Below are positions 6,340 to 7,586 of a stretch of 7,586 nucleotides of DNA, one piece after another. The notes under the pieces are model-generated. The model ran no database searches. It had not been told where the DNA came from and worked only from the letters and a program-made list of their open reading frames with translations. The stretch comes from Acholeplasmataceae bacterium (lineage in GTDB: Bacteria; Bacillota_I; Bacilli_A; Acholeplasmatales; Acholeplasmataceae), in assembly GCA_028690555.1 (NCBI GenBank), contig JAQVBA010000048.1:1-7586 (forward strand), in the 5' to 3' direction. The number at the start of each line of letters is the position of its first letter. The first letter of the stretch is position 1. Position numbers and translations under genes: made by a program.

Positions 6340-6854
6340 CACACTTCACCTAATTCCTGTTTAAGCTTTTTAATCGCTTTATTATAAATCCAGAGTACTG
6401 TACCTAATGGTTTATCCATAGTTTCTGCAACTTCTCGAAACTTTAAATCATTGATGACATGAAGTGTCACCACTTCTTTCTCATCTTGGTCTAATAAATC
6501 TAGGATTTTTAAAATATCTTGTTCATCTTCTTCTTGTACTACTTCTTCGCTTGGAATGGTTTCAAAGATTTCTTCAGAGATCACTTCTTTTTTACGTTTG
6601 TTGTAAGTATTGATCGCTAAATTTCTTCCGATTCTTGATAAATACGCGTATGGATTTTCTCCTGAACGGTATTGATCAATTTTCTCGAGAAACTTCACAT
6701 ACGTATCTTGCATTAAATCTTCGGTTAAATCTTCATCTTTCACAATCGAGACAATCGCAAAAAACACCTGTTTCTTTGTCAGTGCGTAAAACGTGTCAAA
6801 AGATGAATAATCCTTTTTTCTGAGTTGCTCAATAATCTCGTGTATTTGGTCCAT
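6339..6854 (-). CDS. ECF-type RNA polymerase sigma factor (sigma-70 family)
   Basis: The product has 171 residues, typical of a two-domain ECF sigma factor that directs RNA polymerase to a small regulon. The sigma-2 region spans about 15-90: DLMQDTYVKFLEKIDQY (46-62) fits region 2.2 and YLSRIGRNLAINTYNKRKKE (71-90) fits regions 2.3-2.4, which melt and read the -10. An acidic linker (91-112) leads to sigma-4 (about 113-168), with a helix-turn-helix including KFREVAETMDKPLGTVLWIYNK; this reads the -35. The recognition helix has GTVLW where many ECF factors have GTVKSR. The ATG at 6854 has AGGGG 6 nt upstream. The gene heads an apparent operon with the membrane protein, whose start overlaps its stop. 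A 27-bp element shared with the lipoprotein gene lies 22 nt upstream and suggests autoregulation. Confidence 0.92.
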   Translation of the reverse strand: MDQIHEIIEQLRKKDYSSFDTFYALTKKQVFFAIVSIVKDEDLTEDLMQDTYVKFLEKIDQYRSGENPYAYLSRIGRNLAINTYNKRKKEVISEEIFETIPSEEVVQEEDEQDILKILDLLDQDEKEVVTLHVINDLKFREVAETMDKPLGTVLWIYNKAIKKLKQELGEV

Positions 6855-6876
6855 ACGTTTCCCCTACCATCTATAC

Positions 6877-6903
6877 TACAAATGAGTATCCATTTTTATT
6901 GGT
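6877..6903 (-). promoter_or_regulatory. Candidate autoregulatory ECF promoter of the sigma operon (repeat copy 2)
   Basis: This is the second copy of the 27-bp block, with ACCAATAAAAATGGA at its 5' end and CATTTGTA at its 3' end on the minus strand. It differs from the copy at 5247-5273 at only three central positions. It lies 22 nt before the sigma ATG and directly downstream of the leuS terminator, so it is the only obvious promoter region for the operon. The central inverted repeat is imperfect here (AATGG-ATAC-TCATT), which favours promoter function over a strict operator. No good housekeeping -35 is visible. Confidence 0.6.
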
Positions 6904-6911
6904 AAATAATC

Positions 6912-6941
6912 AAAAACCGGGAGATTGTGATCTCCCAGTTT
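6912..6941 (-). terminator. Intrinsic terminator of leuS
   Basis: On the minus strand, starting three bases after the leuS TAA, a 12-bp stem (6941-6930 with 6925-6914, one T-G wobble; core GGGAGAT/ATCTCCC) closes a CACA loop and runs into five T residues (6916-6912). It separates leuS from the sigma operon downstream on the same strand. Confidence 0.9.
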
Positions 6942-6944
6942 ATG

Positions 6945-7586
6945 TTAGTTTGCAACAATATTAACAAGTTTATTTGGGATCACAACAATCTTTCTGACGG
7001 TTAATCCTTCTAAATGTTTCATGACATTCTCTAAATTTAAAGCTTGTTCTTTAATCACGTCTTGGTTTTCATCAAAGTTCGCCATAAAGCGTGCTCTGAC
7101 CTTACCATTGACTTGAACGACCATTTCAATTTCATCGACTTGTAAATAAACTTCATTAAAGACTGGCCATTCGGCATATACAAGCTCTTCTCTATTCTTT
7201 AAGATCACTTCGTTAATTTCTTCTGTGATGTGTGGACATACGGGATTCAGAAGTTTTAAGAACGTAATGGCTTGTTCTTTACCAATCTTTTGATGTTTAT
7301 AAACGTCGTTCGTAAAGATCATCATTTGACTAATCGCTGTATTAAATGCGAGTTTATCATAATCTTCTGTAACTTTTTTAATCGTTTGATGAAGTGTTGT
7401 TCTCAGTTCTTTTTGTTCATCTTGTGTGACTTCAAATTCAAACATCCGCCATACGCGATCGATAAATTTCTTCGCACCATTTAAAGATTCGGTTGACCAA
7501 GGTTTTTCTTGTTCTAAAGGTCCCATAAACATTTCATAAAGTCTTAAGGCATCTGCACCATGAGACTCGATGATTTCATCGGGATT
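6945..7586 (-). CDS. leuS: Leucyl-tRNA synthetase, C-terminal part, cut by window edge
   Basis: The last 213 residues of LeuRS, the cytoplasmic enzyme that charges tRNA-Leu, are present. The frame is open to the right edge. The visible part starts at NPDEIIESHGADALRLYEMF, the conserved stretch just after the KMSKS loop, so that catalytic loop lies immediately outside. GPLEQEKPWSTE follows, then the helical anticodon-binding domain, including HITEEINEVI. The C-terminal tRNA-binding domain (VQVNGKVRAR to VRKIVVIPNKLVNIVAN) ends as bacterial LeuRS proteins usually do. An internal Met codon at 7532 falls inside conserved sequence and is not a start. The gene ends with TAA and a strong terminator. 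Confidence 0.96.
   Translation of the reverse strand, partial: NPDEIIESHGADALRLYEMFMGPLEQEKPWSTESLNGAKKFIDRVWRMFEFEVTQDEQKELRTTLHQTIKKVTEDYDKLAFNTAISQMMIFTNDVYKHQKIGKEQAITFLKLLNPVCPHITEEINEVILKNREELVYAEWPVFNEVYLQVDEIEMVVQVNGKVRARFMANFDENQDVIKEQALNLENVMKHLEGLTVRKIVVIPNKLVNIVAN

Noticed and set aside
6945..7532. A free-standing 195-residue gene starting at the Met codon at 7532.
   Set aside because: Conserved LeuRS sequence continues in frame upstream to the window edge, so this is an internal Met of leuS.

Overview
The window looks like a chromosomal segment of an AT-rich, Gram-positive-lineage bacterium. The Gram-positive replicative polymerase PolC is present together with a YtqA/YtqB-type tRNA modification pair, and there is a lipobox lipoprotein and low GC. 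TGA is used as a stop (ends of the two tRNA modification genes and of the sigma gene) and tryptophan is read from TGG, so the genetic code is the standard one rather than the Mycoplasma code. A deep Bacillota or Acholeplasma/Izemoplasma/Haloplasma-like lineage would fit, but the placement is an inference.

Layout. Positions 1-2682 (minus strand) carry a DUF1189-like membrane protein gene followed, with a 20-bp overlap, by the 5' part of polC, which runs off the left edge. A 69-bp divergent intergenic region (2683-2751) separates these from the plus-strand pair mnmL-mnmM (2752-4234), which also overlap by 20 bp. A hairpin with A and T tracts on its two sides ends this pair and probably also ends the converging minus-strand unit. 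Positions 4261-6854 (minus strand) hold an ECF-type sigma factor, a single-pass membrane protein that is probably its anti-sigma factor, and a lipoprotein carrying an RsgI-like (SEAL-type) extracellular domain plus a long coiled coil. The right edge (6945-7586, minus strand) is the C-terminal end of leucyl-tRNA synthetase, with its own terminator.

How the genes work together. MnmL and MnmM are expected to act in sequence on wobble uridine 34 of tRNA (cmnm5s2U to nm5s2U to mnm5s2U). PolC and LeuRS are housekeeping proteins. The sigma, membrane protein and lipoprotein genes look like one envelope-signalling module. A 27-bp element, identical at 24 of 27 positions, lies just upstream of both the sigma gene and the lipoprotein gene, as expected if the sigma factor drives its own operon and the lipoprotein. 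In RsgI proteins the anti-sigma segment, membrane helix and autoproteolytic domain form one polypeptide. Here the RsgI-like domain sits on a separate lipid-anchored protein. This split arrangement is the most interesting feature of the window.

No stretch longer than 300 bases lacks a gene. I saw no tRNA or rRNA gene, CRISPR array, insertion sequence or attachment site.
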